NCBI RefSeq assembly: GCF_018408705.1
Contig: NZ_AP023420.1
Coordinates: 1,364,001-1,428,000 of the forward strand
Direction of reading: 5' to 3'
From: Pusillibacter faecalis
Lineage (GTDB): Bacteria > Bacillota > Clostridia > Oscillospirales > Oscillospiraceae
Length of the DNA: 64,000 nucleotides
Every line of letters starts with the position of its first letter. The first letter of the stretch is position 1. Both the position numbers and the translations under genes were made by a program. Under the pieces are notes generated by a model. That model made no database searches. It saw only the letters and a program-made list of their open reading frames with translations, and had not been told where the DNA came from. Below are positions 23,518-32,224 of this stretch, piece by piece.

Positions 23518-24759
23518 ATGATTCGAAAACTCCGGTTGAAATTTGTGCTTATCTGCATGTCCCTAGTCACCGCCATCCTGGCGGTGGTCTTTTCCTCCGT
23601 GTTCTTCGCCATCCGCCAGAATGTGCGGGACCTGAGCCGGCAATTGCTCTACCAGGTGGCTCAGAATGAGAGTTCTCTCGGGACCGGCGGGCTTCCCAGC
23701 GCTCAGATCACCATTGGGGATCATCACGTGGTCCTGCTCCCCTATTTTACCGTCAATGTCTATCCCAACACCAGCGGCTATCTGGCGGACGTCACCGGTG
23801 GAACCTATGCCAACCTGGACGACAGCGAAACTCTGACCGCCATTTTGCAGGACTGTCTGCACCAGCCTCAGAACGAAGGCGTGATTCAGGATTATCATCT
23901 GCGCTATCTGCGGCAGGATCGGGGTTTTTACACCCGTCTGGCCTTTGTGGACATGTCCATGGAACAGGCCATCCTGCGGGAGATGATGGGCAGCTATCTG
24001 ATCATCGCCGCAGGCGCACTGGCCCTGCTGTTGGGCGTTTCCATCCTCCTCTCCTGGTGGGCCACGCGGCCGGTGGAGAAGGCCTGGCGCCAGCAGCGCC
24101 AATTTCTCTCCGACGCCTCTCATGAGCTGAAAACTCCCCTGACGGTCATCCTCTCCAACGCGGAGCTGCTGGAGGGCACCGCGCTGGAGCCCCGGCCCGC
24201 CCGCTGGGCGGACAACATTCACTCCGAGGCCCGGCAGATGAAGGCCCTGGTGGAGGAAATGCTGACCCTGGCCAGAGCGGACAACATGGGTCCCACGGCG
24301 GTTTTGACGGAGGTCTCCCTCTCCGATGTGGCGGCAGACTGTGCCCTGGCCTTTGAGCCGGTAGCCTTTGAGTCCGGGAAATCCCTGGACTATCAGCTCA
24401 CTGAGGACGTGCTGGTGCTGGGCGACCGGGATAAGCTGCGCCAGCTGGCCTCCATCCTGCTGGACAACGCCATCAAATATGGGCGGGACGGAACGTCCGT
24501 CCGCATGGCCCTGCGAAAGACGGACCGTCAGGCGGTGCTGACGGTGGCCAATGAGGGCGATCCCATCCCGGCAGAGCAGCTCTCCCATCTGTTTGAGCGC
24601 TTCTACCGGGCGGATGCGTCCCGGGGGGAGAAGTCGGGCTTCGGTCTGGGCCTTGCTATCGCCAAAACCATCATGGATGCGCACAAGGGTGCCATCCGAG
24701 CGGAGAGCTCCGCCCGGGAGACCCGCTTCATCTGCACCTTTCCTCTGAAAAAAGGCTGA
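23518..24759 (+). CDS. Two-component sensor histidine kinase
   Basis: This 413-aa membrane kinase has a transmembrane helix at about 10-30, an extracellular sensor region (about 35-155), a second helix at about 158-180, HisKA with S-D-A-S-H-E-L-K-T-P (phospho-acceptor His202), and HATPase_c with N-box D-N-A-I-K-Y, F-x-R-F-Y-R-A-D and G-F-G-L-G-L. It autophosphorylates and passes phosphate to the response regulator encoded just before it. AAGGAGG precedes ATG 23518. A terminator follows. Confidence 0.93.
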   Translation: MIRKLRLKFVLICMSLVTAILAVVFSSVFFAIRQNVRDLSRQLLYQVAQNESSLGTGGLPSAQITIGDHHVVLLPYFTVNVYPNTSGYLADVTGGTYANLDDSETLTAILQDCLHQPQNEGVIQDYHLRYLRQDRGFYTRLAFVDMSMEQAILREMMGSYLIIAAGALALLLGVSILLSWWATRPVEKAWRQQRQFLSDASHELKTPLTVILSNAELLEGTALEPRPARWADNIHSEARQMKALVEEMLTLARADNMGPTAVLTEVSLSDVAADCALAFEPVAFESGKSLDYQLTEDVLVLGDRDKLRQLASILLDNAIKYGRDGTSVRMALRKTDRQAVLTVANEGDPIPAEQLSHLFERFYRADASRGEKSGFGLGLAIAKTIMDAHKGAIRAESSARETRFICTFPLKKG

Positions 24760-24795
24760 GCGCCGGGAGCATGTTGCTCCCGGCGCTGTCGTTTT
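24760..24795 (+). terminator. Terminator after the histidine kinase gene
   Basis: GCGCCGGGAGCA pairs with TGCTCCCGGCGC (24760-24786), with GTTTT shortly after. Confidence 0.75.
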
Positions 24796-24810
24796 GGCGC
24801 TTTTCTTCGG

Positions 24811-25038
24811 TCAAAAGAGCTTTCTTCCCAGCCAGATGAAGAGGCATGCGCCCACCACGCCCACAATCAATTCCGCCACCAGGCCGTAGGCATGGAATCC
24901 AATCAGGGAAAATACCACGCTGCCCACAAAAGACCCCACCACGCCGATGACAATGTTGCGCAGAAGGCCGCCCTCCACATTCATGAGCTTGCCGGCAATC
25001 CACCCCACCAGGGCGCCTAAAATCAATGCACCGATCAT
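24811..25038 (-). CDS. GlsB/YeaQ/YmgE family small membrane protein
   Basis: This 75-aa protein has three hydrophobic segments with Gly-rich packing (M-I-G-A-L-I-L-G-A-L-V-G-W-I-A-G, G-V-V-G-S-F-V-G) typical of the transglycosylase-associated/GlsB family. Members are linked to general stress and often lie near Asp23/Gls24 proteins, which are absent here. A biochemical function is not established. It is transcribed convergently with the histidine kinase gene and follows the radical SAM gene on the same strand. Confidence 0.85.
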   Translation of the reverse strand: MIGALILGALVGWIAGKLMNVEGGLLRNIVIGVVGSFVGSVVFSLIGFHAYGLVAELIVGVVGACLFIWLGRKLF

Positions 25039-25056
25039 TCGTATCCCACCTTATCT

Positions 25057-25680
25057 TTAATCTGCGATATACTCCCGCACCCGGTATGTGGCGCCGATTT
25101 CATCCTCGCAGATTTTCCTGCAGTTTTCAATCTCCTCCGCCGGAATCGTGTCCACCACCGTCATCATCACGGTGGGGACGTACTTTCCCACCTCCCGCGC
25201 AAAGTCCTTCATGGCCTGATAGGCTCCCGGCTGGGCCGGGTGGCACAGGGCTTCGTATTTTTCCGCCGTGTCGGTATTCAGGGAGATGGAGACCATGTCG
25301 AACCGGCCGGCAAAGTCCGGCGCGATATCCCGGCCGTTGATGAGGGAGCCGGTGCCGTTGGTGTCCATGCGGGTGAAGATCTTCTCCCCCCTGGCCTTCA
25401 TCTGGTCGATCACCCAGCAGATGTCATCTATCCGGTAGGTGGGCTCGCCAAAGCCCACAAACACCAGCTGCTTGTACTTGGAGAGGTCCCAGCTCTCGAT
25501 GGAGGCCAGGAGTTCCTCCTTGCTTGGCTCCCGCTTGAGCCACAAATTGTGGGTATAGATGCTGCCGCCGGAGCTCTGGTTGTGCCGCAGGCAGAACTCG
25601 CAGTTGAAGTTGCAGCGGTTTGTGGGGTTCACATACAGGTTGTCCCCATATTCATAAGTGATCGTAAAGCCTTTTTCCAT
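25057..25680 (-). CDS. TatD-linked radical SAM protein
   Basis: This 207-aa protein begins with the radical SAM motif C-N-F-N-C-E-F-C in the context YVNPTNRC, then G-F-G-E-P-T near 72 (the G-E-P SAM-binding motif). It is short, with about the TIM-barrel core only. It matches the family that travels with tatD in Clostridia. ATG 25680 follows GGAG; TTG 25701, overlapping the end of tatD, is an alternative. The substrate is unknown; linkage to TatD suggests nucleic-acid or nucleotide processing, but this is inference. Confidence 0.82.
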   Translation of the reverse strand: MEKGFTITYEYGDNLYVNPTNRCNFNCEFCLRHNQSSGGSIYTHNLWLKREPSKEELLASIESWDLSKYKQLVFVGFGEPTYRIDDICWVIDQMKARGEKIFTRMDTNGTGSLINGRDIAPDFAGRFDMVSISLNTDTAEKYEALCHPAQPGAYQAMKDFAREVGKYVPTVMMTVVDTIPAEEIENCRKICEDEIGATYRVREYIAD

Positions 25681-25687
25681 CTCAAAA

Positions 25688-26455
25688 TCACTCCAATCCA
25701 AAGAGCCGTTTTCCGTTGGCGAAGGTAATCTCCGTCAGCTCCTCCGGCGTCACGCCCTTCCACCGGGCCATCTTCTCAATCACATAGGGCAGGTACCGGC
25801 TGTCATTCCGCTTGCCCCGGAAGGGCTCCGGCGTGAGGTACGGCGCGTCTGTCTCCACCACGATTCGCTCCAAGGGGATGACCTCCGCCACCTCCGGCGC
25901 CCGCCGGGCGTTCTTGTAGGTGATGGGGCCGTCAATCCCCAGATACCAGCCCCGCTTGATAAGCGCTTCCGCCATTTCGGGACTGCCGGAGAAGCAGTGA
26001 AAGACCCCCCGCAGCGCCGGGTACTCCAGCACAAGGGCGAGACTGTCGCCGTGAGCCTCCCGGTCGTGGACGATAATGGGCAGATCCAGCGCCAGCGCCA
26101 GCTCAATCTGGCGGCGGAACACCATCTGCTGAAACTCCCGCGGGGGATTGTCCTGCCAGTAGTAGTCCAGGCCGATCTCCCCGATGGCCACCACTTTTTC
26201 ATGGCGGCAGAGGGCCTTCAATTCCTCAAACTCCGTCTCGCCGCAGCCGCCGCAATCAGAGGGGTGAATGCCCACAGCGGCATAGACGTGGGGGAACCGC
26301 TCCGCCAGAGCCACGGCCTGCCGGGAGCTCTCCAAATCGCAGCCGGGGTTCACCACCAAAGTCACCCCCGCCGCCGGCAGGGCCGCCAGCACCGCGTCCC
26401 GGTCGGCGTTGAACGCGCCGGAATCATAGTGGGCATGGGTATCAAATATGGGCAT
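25688..26455 (-). CDS. tatD: TatD family metal-dependent DNase
   Basis: This 255-aa amidohydrolase-fold protein has F-D-T-H-A-H-Y at the N-terminus (metal His pair), G-E-I-G-L-D-Y near 97, P-I-I-V-H-D-R-E-A-H near 130, H-C-F-S-G near 155 and V-E-T-D-A-P-Y-L near 205. TatD proteins are Mg-dependent 3'-5' DNases or RNases with roles in repair or turnover. It is followed by the radical SAM gene 7 bases downstream, so the two are one unit. Confidence 0.93.
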   Translation of the reverse strand: MPIFDTHAHYDSGAFNADRDAVLAALPAAGVTLVVNPGCDLESSRQAVALAERFPHVYAAVGIHPSDCGGCGETEFEELKALCRHEKVVAIGEIGLDYYWQDNPPREFQQMVFRRQIELALALDLPIIVHDREAHGDSLALVLEYPALRGVFHCFSGSPEMAEALIKRGWYLGIDGPITYKNARRAPEVAEVIPLERIVVETDAPYLTPEPFRGKRNDSRYLPYVIEKMARWKGVTPEELTEITFANGKRLFGLE

Positions 26456-26560
26456 CTTGTCACCGCTTTCCGCAAAGTCTGCCTGCCGCCGCGGGCGCAG
26501 GTTTCAACGCCATGTAGTATAACACACTTTCTCCAAAAGAAAAACCCCCTGTTTTCCAGC

Positions 26561-26584
26561 AAAAAAACCGGCCCGAAAGCCGGC
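26561..26584 (-). terminator. Terminator of the dnaD-dnaI unit
   Basis: On the minus strand CCGGC pairs with GCCGG (26568-26583), with seven T at 26561-26567. It lies between dnaI and tatD. Confidence 0.7.
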
Positions 26585-26695
26585 TTGCAGGCCTGGAAGC
26601 CCCAAAAACGTTTTGACGGGCCGTTTTCCACGCTCCCTCCCGCAGAGGCCACGCACGCTCACCCGGCCCGCGCACCCAGAAAAGGCCCTTTCGCC

Positions 26696-27682
26696 TCAGC
26701 AGCGGTTTTTCTTGAGCTTGCGCACGTCCTCCCCCACAAAGGGCAGCAGCTGGTACTCCCCCTCAATCCGGGAGGCCGTCTGGGGGGAATACCGGCGGGC
26801 GATGTCATCCGGCATCAGGTTTGTGCTGAGGATCGTGGAGCGCCGCTCCAAAAGCCGGGTATTCACGATCTGGTACAGGGCGCTCTGGACAAAGGCGGTG
26901 GTGAGCTCCGTGCCCAGGTCGTCCAGAATCAGCAGGTCGCATTTCAGCACCCGCTCCACGTCTGCTGCATCCTCCTCCCGGCCGAACTTCTGGTCCTCAA
27001 AGAGGGAGAAGACATGCCCCGCCGTATCGTACACCACGGACCACCCGGCGGCGCTGACCTCCCGGGCGATGGCAGCGGAGAGGTGGGTCTTTCCAAGCCC
27101 TGGGTTTCCAAACAAAAGCAGGTTTCCGGGGCGGCGGCCGAACTGGTGGGCAAACTCCGCGCAGCTGTTGTAGACCATCTCCATATGGCTTCTCGCGGAC
27201 TTGCTGTTTCCCGGCTCCACCCGGTCGGAGTACCAGTCCAGGGAGAAGGTGTCAAAGCTCTGGCTCCCCAGGTCCAGCATCCGGCTGAGCTCCTTTTGCT
27301 GCTCCTGGGTGTAGTACCGCTCCAGACAGCGGCAGACCCGGCCCTGGCGGTATCCGGTGTCGCCGCAGAGGGCGCAGAGGGGCGTCTCCTCCAGGGCGTC
27401 CTCCGGCAGGCCCAGCTCCCGCAGCAGCGTCCGCCGCTCCGATTGCAGGCTCATATTCTCGTCCCGCAGCCGCTCCACCGCCGGAAGAGGGTCCGTGCCC
27501 CGCCGCAGCGCGCCGACGATGATGCGGCTCATGGTGGAGCGAAGCTGGCTCTCAATCTCCCGCAACCGGGGCTGGCGGAGGAAGATCTCCTCCCGCCGGG
27601 CCTGGAACCGGGCTTCCCGGGCCTGCCGGTCTTCCTCAAACCGCCGCAGGGCCCGCCGCATGATCTTTCCGTCGTAGGCCAT
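26696..27682 (-). CDS. dnaI: DnaI/DnaC-like helicase loader ATPase
   Basis: This 328-aa protein has an N-terminal helical part, then a zinc-type cluster C-A-L-C-G-D-T-G ... V-C-R-C (about 103-118), then an AAA+ domain with Walker A F-G-N-P-G-L-G-K-T-H, Walker B L-L-I-L-D-D-L-G-T-E, and sensor S-T-N-L. The order matches DnaI of Firmicutes, which loads the replicative helicase. It lies directly downstream of the DnaD-domain gene, so both primosome functions are co-transcribed. Confidence 0.88.
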   Translation of the reverse strand: MAYDGKIMRRALRRFEEDRQAREARFQARREEIFLRQPRLREIESQLRSTMSRIIVGALRRGTDPLPAVERLRDENMSLQSERRTLLRELGLPEDALEETPLCALCGDTGYRQGRVCRCLERYYTQEQQKELSRMLDLGSQSFDTFSLDWYSDRVEPGNSKSARSHMEMVYNSCAEFAHQFGRRPGNLLLFGNPGLGKTHLSAAIAREVSAAGWSVVYDTAGHVFSLFEDQKFGREEDAADVERVLKCDLLILDDLGTELTTAFVQSALYQIVNTRLLERRSTILSTNLMPDDIARRYSPQTASRIEGEYQLLPFVGEDVRKLKKNRC

Positions 27683-27706
27683 CGCGTACCTCCTTCCTCC
27701 CAGGGC

Positions 27707-28591
27707 TTACACGTATTTCCACGCGCTCTCCCGGGGCTTGTCCTCCCGCCCGGGGGCGGGCCGGTCGCCGGATTGAATCTCCTCCGGCGTATGTAGGCCG
27801 GCCTCGTGCCAGCGCTTCAAAATCCCGTTGCAGTAGGGCCACTTCAGCTCGTGGCACTTGAGAATCGTTTTGTCCGCCGCCAGAGCCACCGCCTCCGGCG
27901 CAAAGCCCATCTCCTGCCAGGCGGTGAGGTACTTCTCCTCTGAAGGGCTGGGAGCCCGCTCCCCCAGGCCCAGAGCCCGCATGTAGAGGGGAATCGTCTC
28001 CTGCCGCTGGGCGTACTGCTTCAGATAGGCCGCCGCCGCCCGCTGGCTGTCGATGCCCTTGCGGGCCCAGGCGTAGCCCTCCTTCTCGATCTGCCGCATA
28101 GCAGGGCGGCGTCCCGGGCCGTAACGCCGCTGAATCCGCTCGGCGCAGTGGCATACCAGAAGATAGATAACGTCTCCCGGAAGGCCCAGGTAATCCTGTA
28201 ATCCCAGGAGAATCCCAATGTCCGGAACCGTCAGCTTTTTGCCAAGCTTCCGCTCCACCTCCGCCACCAGCGAGCGGAACTCCCCGCCGCTCTCCAACCG
28301 CTCCAAAATATCAGAGCGCTGGTAGGCGGGGCTCTCCTCCGCCGGAGCGGGGGGCTGCTCTGCCGGGGCGATCAATCCCATCTGCCGAAGCGCCTCCTCT
28401 GCGGCCTCGATCCGGGGCCGTTCCCAGCGCAGCTCCCCCGCCAGGGCCCGGGGCTGTATGGTTCCGTGGTGGCGCAGAAGGGCCAGATATAAAAGCGCCG
28501 CATCCCCGTCGCCCTTTTCCAACAGGCGCCGAAGCGCCTGGGCGGATACCGTAACGCCCTCCTCCGGCGAATACACCAGCACGCTTCCCAA
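27707..28591 (-). CDS. dnaD: DnaD domain protein (primosome component)
   Basis: This 294-aa protein has an N-terminal winged-helix-like segment and a DnaD C-terminal domain (about 180-265) with the motif I-L-K-R-W-H-E-A-G at its end, close to the family Y-I-x-x-I-L-x-x-W. DnaD recruits helicase loading proteins to origin and restart sites. A TTG start at 28591 is supported by GAGGAGGGG. It forms an operon with dnaI, read from a promoter at 28625-28653 that has a DnaA-box-like site next to its -35. Confidence 0.85.
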   Translation of the reverse strand: MGSVLVYSPEEGVTVSAQALRRLLEKGDGDAALLYLALLRHHGTIQPRALAGELRWERPRIEAAEEALRQMGLIAPAEQPPAPAEESPAYQRSDILERLESGGEFRSLVAEVERKLGKKLTVPDIGILLGLQDYLGLPGDVIYLLVCHCAERIQRRYGPGRRPAMRQIEKEGYAWARKGIDSQRAAAAYLKQYAQRQETIPLYMRALGLGERAPSPSEEKYLTAWQEMGFAPEAVALAADKTILKCHELKWPYCNGILKRWHEAGLHTPEEIQSGDRPAPGREDKPRESAWKYV

Positions 28592-28624
28592 TTCCGGCCC
28601 CTCCTCTCTTGTTGACTGCTCCCT

Positions 28625-28653
28625 ATTTTACACGAATTCTCTCCCCAGGACAA
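28625..28653 (-). promoter_or_regulatory. dnaD-dnaI promoter
   Basis: Minus strand TTGTCC (28648-28653), 17-bp spacer, TAAAAT (28625-28630). Confidence 0.6.
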
Positions 28654-28658
28654 GCCCC

Positions 28659-28667
28659 TGTGGAAAA
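28659..28667 (-). promoter_or_regulatory. DnaA-box-like site at the dnaD promoter
   Basis: TTTTCCACA on the minus strand lies six bases upstream of the -35 box of the dnaD-dnaI promoter. It is identical to two of the sites in the presumed oriC. Confidence 0.4.
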
Positions 28668-28728
28668 CTTGATGGCGGAGCTTCTTCCTGTTACGATGGG
28701 GAAAACAAAGGGGCTGAAGGCGGTTTTT

Positions 28729-29145
28729 ATGAAGAAGCGGTACCGATTTTTTGGCTCTGCCGCGGCAATTTTGCTGCTTTGGAATCTCTGCTTGGGGCCG
28801 TTCCCCCCGGGCGGCTCCGCCCCCTATCATTGGGAGCGGGACTTGGAGGCCATCCACGGCGTCTCCTATTCCGGACGGGTGGTCTCCGTTCTGGACGAGG
28901 GCGGTCAGCGGGTGCCGGAGGACCTGTCCTGCTCCGTCGAGCGGGCCCATCCCTTCACGCTGCGGCAAGGGATCGCGGCGGCGCTCACCCGCTCCCTGGC
29001 GGATGAGACCGGAGCCGTCCTGAAAACCGGCCGGCAGGTGTGGACTTACGCCGGCTACAGCGACTGCGATTATCACAGCACCCGTCCGGCGTGGCTGGCG
29101 GCGGAGGGCGTCCGCCTATCTTGGGAGCGCTTCGCTCTGCCCTGA
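28729..29145 (+). CDS. Small exported hypothetical protein
   Basis: This 138-aa protein starts MKKRYRFFGS followed by a hydrophobic stretch (about 8-24), which looks like a signal anchor. The remainder has no recognised domain; it has an acidic-basic mix with a G-R-V-V-S-V-L-D segment near 60 and two nearby Cys late in the chain. ATG 28729 has only a weak A-A-G-G-C-G-G site; the frame continues upstream over the divergent promoter. Function unknown. Confidence 0.5.
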   Translation: MKKRYRFFGSAAAILLLWNLCLGPFPPGGSAPYHWERDLEAIHGVSYSGRVVSVLDEGGQRVPEDLSCSVERAHPFTLRQGIAAALTRSLADETGAVLKTGRQVWTYAGYSDCDYHSTRPAWLAAEGVRLSWERFALP

Positions 29146-29294
29146 GCCTGCCCTGGCGGGCCGTCCCGCAGCGGAGTTTTGAATTTATTTTGAAATCTTC
29201 TGAAAATTTCTGGAACTGTGTATGTCCCTATGGTATACTGGATGCTGTGAAACTGCGCCCTGTTTTGGGATGAGAGAATGAGGAGGAATGTATG

Positions 29295-29624
29295 ATGGCA
29301 AACCGCGTGGTGGTCCCCATCTGCGGAGAGGACTATACCTTTGTTGCGGAGGAATCCGCCGCCTATATGCAGAAGGTGGGCGCCTATGTCAGCGACAAAA
29401 TGGCGGAGATTCTGGACAGCTCCAAGGTGGGCCGCACGGACGCCGCCGTCCTCACCGCCGCCAATATTGCGGACGAGCTCTTCAAGGCCCAGGCCGCCGC
29501 GGAGCAGCTCCGCAGCCAGATTAAGGGGTATCTGGACGAGGCCGGCAAGGCTCAAAGCGAGGTCAGCGAGCTCAAGCGGGAGGTCTTCCGCCTGCAGCAA
29601 AAGCTGGAGAACAAGAGCAAGTGA
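29295..29624 (+). CDS. zapA: Cell division protein ZapA
   Basis: This protein of about 109 aa has the ZapA pattern: a short beta start (N-R-V-V-V-P-I-C-G-E-D-Y), helix E-E-S-A-A-Y-M-Q-K-V-G-A-Y-V, and a long C-terminal coiled coil (about 55-107). ZapA bundles FtsZ filaments at the division site. AGGAGG suits ATG 29295; ATG 29292 directly before it is also possible. A TATACT -10 box with TGG lies at 29234-29239. The stop overlaps the start of the U32 peptidase gene by GTGA. Confidence 0.85.
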   Translation: MANRVVVPICGEDYTFVAEESAAYMQKVGAYVSDKMAEILDSSKVGRTDAAVLTAANIADELFKAQAAAEQLRSQIKGYLDEAGKAQSEVSELKREVFRLQQKLENKSK

Positions 29625-31723
29625 CGCGGGAGCTCCTCTCCCCGGCCGGCTCGCCGGAGGCCCTGCGGGCCGCCGTCCAGAACGGCGCTGGGGCGGTATA
29701 CTTAGGCTGGGGAGACTTCAACGCCCGGCGAAACGCCAGGAACTTTTCGGATGAGGAATTCGCTGACGCCCTGTCCTACTGCCACCTGCGGGGCGTGCGG
29801 GTCTTTCTGACCCTCAACACCCTTTTGACGGACCGGGAGCTGCCCCGCGCCCTGGAAACCGCCCGGAAAGCCTGCCGCCTGGGCGTGGATGCGGTCCTGG
29901 TTCAGGACTGGGGCCTTTTGGACCTGCTGCGGCAGGCTCTGCCGGATCTCCCTCTCCACGCCAGCACCCAGATGAGCATCTTTACCTCCGGCGGCGCCAA
30001 TGAGGTCGCCTCCGACGGCTGTGAGCGGGTGGTGCTGGCCCGGGAGTGCTCCCGGGAGGACACGGAGGCCATCTGCGCCGCCTGCCCGGCGGAGATTGAA
30101 ATTTTTGCACATGGAGCCCTGTGCATGTGCTACTCCGGCCAGTGTGCCATGAGCGCGGTGGTGGGCGGCCGCTCCGGGAACCGGGGCACCTGCGCCCAGC
30201 CCTGCCGCCTGCCCTACGGTGTGGACGAGCCCGCCGCAAACCGCTATCCCCTGAGCCTGAAGGACAACTCTCTGGCCCAGGACCTGTCCGGCATCCGGGA
30301 CGTGGCCTGCCTGAAGCTGGAGGGCCGGATGAAGCGCCCGGAGTACGTGGCTGTAGTCACGGGCATCTATGCCCGGCTTCTGGAGGAAAGCCGCGGCCCC
30401 ACCCCTGCCGAGGAGCGGGAGCTGGAGCTGGCCTTCTCCCGCTCCGGCTTTACCGACGCCTACTGGCGGGGCCGCCGGGGTGTGGAGATGTTCGGCACCC
30501 GGCCGGAGAACGCTCCGGAGCCCAGGGAGCTCTTTGAGCGGGCCAAGGCCACCTATGAAAAGGACAGCCGGCGCACCGTTCCGGTGCGCTTTGCCTGTAC
30601 GATTCAGCCCCACGCCCCCTGCGTCCTGACCGTGGACGACGGGACTCGCGCCGTCACGGTCACAGGCCCTGCTCCGGAAGCCGCCCGGACCCGGGCCCTC
30701 ACCGCCGAAGAGGTGGCCGAGCGCCTTGGAAAGACTGGCGGCACCGCCTTTCACTGCGCAGGGGCAGCGGTGGAGGTGGGCGAGGGCTTGTCCCTGCCTG
30801 CCAGCGCCATCAACGCCTTGCGGAGAGAGGCGCTTGCGTCCCTCGCGGAGGCGCGGTGCGCGCCTCCCCTCCGGCGGGAGGCGGAGGTTCCCCCGCTGCG
30901 GAAGGCGGAATGTGCCCAAGAGCGGCCGGCCCTCACCGTCTCCCTCACCCATGCCGCCCAGCTGACCCCAGCCCTGTTGGAGGAAGCTCCGGCCCGCATC
31001 TATCTGCCCCTGGAGCTGCTGGCGGACCTGCCGCACCTGCCGGAGGCAGATACCCAGTGGTGCGCGATCCTGCCCAGGGTCTGGCGGGACCGGGACGAGG
31101 CGGACCTGCGCCGCCGCCTGGAAAAGGCCCGGGAGCTGGGCATTGACGGCGTGCTGGTGGGGAACATCGGCCACCTCCCGCTGACGCGGGGCCTGGGGCT
31201 TTCCCTCTACGGAGATTTCGGGCTGAACGTCTACAACAGCCGCTCCTTGGACTATCTGCGCCGTAAGGGGCTTGCCTCGGCCTGCCTCTCCTTTGAGCTG
31301 CGCTTTTCCCAGATCCGGGACCTAAAAAAGCTGCTGCCGACGGAGGCGCTGGTTTATGGCCGCCTGCCCCTGATGATTACGGAGAACTGCCTGGTGCAGA
31401 ATCAAGAGGGCTGCGGCCTCTCCGCTGCCGGACCCCTGGTGCCTGCCGGCGCCCCCTGCCGGGAGAGCCATGCGCTCCTTGACCGTACCGGCGCCGCCTT
31501 TCCCCTGCTGCCTGCCTTCGGCCACCGGACGGAGGTGCAAAACAGCCGTCCCCTATGGCTGGCGGACCGGGAGACCTGGAAGCGGCTTGGTCTCGCCTTT
31601 GCCCGGCTCCGCTTCACGACGGAGCGCCCGGAGGCGTGCGTGGAGATTCTCCGGGCCTATCGAACGGGAGGAGCCCCGCCGGAGATTTTTACCCGAGGGC
31701 TCTATGAGCGGGGCGTGGAGTGA
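29621..31723 (+). CDS. U32 family peptidase
   Basis: This 700-aa protein has an N-terminal U32 domain, E-L-L-S-P-A-G-S-P-E-A-L then G-A-D/G-A-V-Y-L-G, with the signature E-I-F-A-H-G-A-L-C-M-C-Y-S-G-Q-C near 165. Further cysteines in G-N-R-G-T-C-A-Q-P-C-R-L-P-Y follow, and then a C-terminal extension. Family members include collagenase-like proteins and tRNA/ubiquinone hydroxylation factors (TrhP, UbiU) that bind Fe-S clusters with such Cys. An RNA hydroxylation role is therefore as likely as proteolysis. The GTG start overlaps the zapA stop, so the two are coupled. Confidence 0.88.
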   Translation: MTRELLSPAGSPEALRAAVQNGAGAVYLGWGDFNARRNARNFSDEEFADALSYCHLRGVRVFLTLNTLLTDRELPRALETARKACRLGVDAVLVQDWGLLDLLRQALPDLPLHASTQMSIFTSGGANEVASDGCERVVLARECSREDTEAICAACPAEIEIFAHGALCMCYSGQCAMSAVVGGRSGNRGTCAQPCRLPYGVDEPAANRYPLSLKDNSLAQDLSGIRDVACLKLEGRMKRPEYVAVVTGIYARLLEESRGPTPAEERELELAFSRSGFTDAYWRGRRGVEMFGTRPENAPEPRELFERAKATYEKDSRRTVPVRFACTIQPHAPCVLTVDDGTRAVTVTGPAPEAARTRALTAEEVAERLGKTGGTAFHCAGAAVEVGEGLSLPASAINALRREALASLAEARCAPPLRREAEVPPLRKAECAQERPALTVSLTHAAQLTPALLEEAPARIYLPLELLADLPHLPEADTQWCAILPRVWRDRDEADLRRRLEKARELGIDGVLVGNIGHLPLTRGLGLSLYGDFGLNVYNSRSLDYLRRKGLASACLSFELRFSQIRDLKKLLPTEALVYGRLPLMITENCLVQNQEGCGLSAAGPLVPAGAPCRESHALLDRTGAAFPLLPAFGHRTEVQNSRPLWLADRETWKRLGLAFARLRFTTERPEACVEILRAYRTGGAPPEIFTRGLYERGVE

Positions 31724-31792
31724 TGTTCCTGCGGCCCTGTTTGTATTATTTTTTGGAAGGAATTGAAAACATCCTGTTTTCTGGAGATTGAC

Positions 31793-32224
31793 ATGGTTGA
31801 AATTAAGGTAAAATATTGGTTGGACGATCTGGAACCCCTGTGCTATGTGGACGGGAAATCTGATTGGATTGACCTCCGGGCAGCTCAGGATGTCCAGCTG
31901 AAGGCCGGCGAGTTCCGGCTGATTCCCCTGGGGGTGTCCATTGCCCTGCCGGAGGGCTACGAGGCCCATATCGCCCCCCGGAGCTCCACCTTCAAAAACT
32001 ACGGCATTTTACAGACCAACTCCATGGGCGTGGTGGACTGTTCTTACTGCGGAGACGGGGACCAGTGGCAGATGCCCGTCTATGCCACCCGGGACGTGGT
32101 CATTGAGAAAAACGCCCGCATCTGCCAATTCCGCATCATGGAAAACCAGCCCCGGCTGACCTTCACCCGGGTGGAACGCCTGGACGGCCCTGACCGGGGC
32201 GGCTTCGGCTCCACCGGAAAGTGA
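31793..32224 (+). CDS. dut: dUTP diphosphatase (dUTPase)
   Basis: This 143-aa trimeric-type dUTPase has motif 1 D-L-R-A-A, motif 2 A-P-R-S-S-T, motif 3 G-V-V-D-C-S-Y-C-G-D near 76-85, motif 4 R-I-C-Q-F-R-I, and the C-terminal motif R-G-G-F-G-S-T-G. It hydrolyses dUTP to dUMP, keeping uracil out of DNA and supplying dTMP synthesis. ATG 31793 follows CTGGAG. The C-terminal stop overlaps the maf start. Confidence 0.95.
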   Translation: MVEIKVKYWLDDLEPLCYVDGKSDWIDLRAAQDVQLKAGEFRLIPLGVSIALPEGYEAHIAPRSSTFKNYGILQTNSMGVVDCSYCGDGDQWQMPVYATRDVVIEKNARICQFRIMENQPRLTFTRVERLDGPDRGGFGSTGK

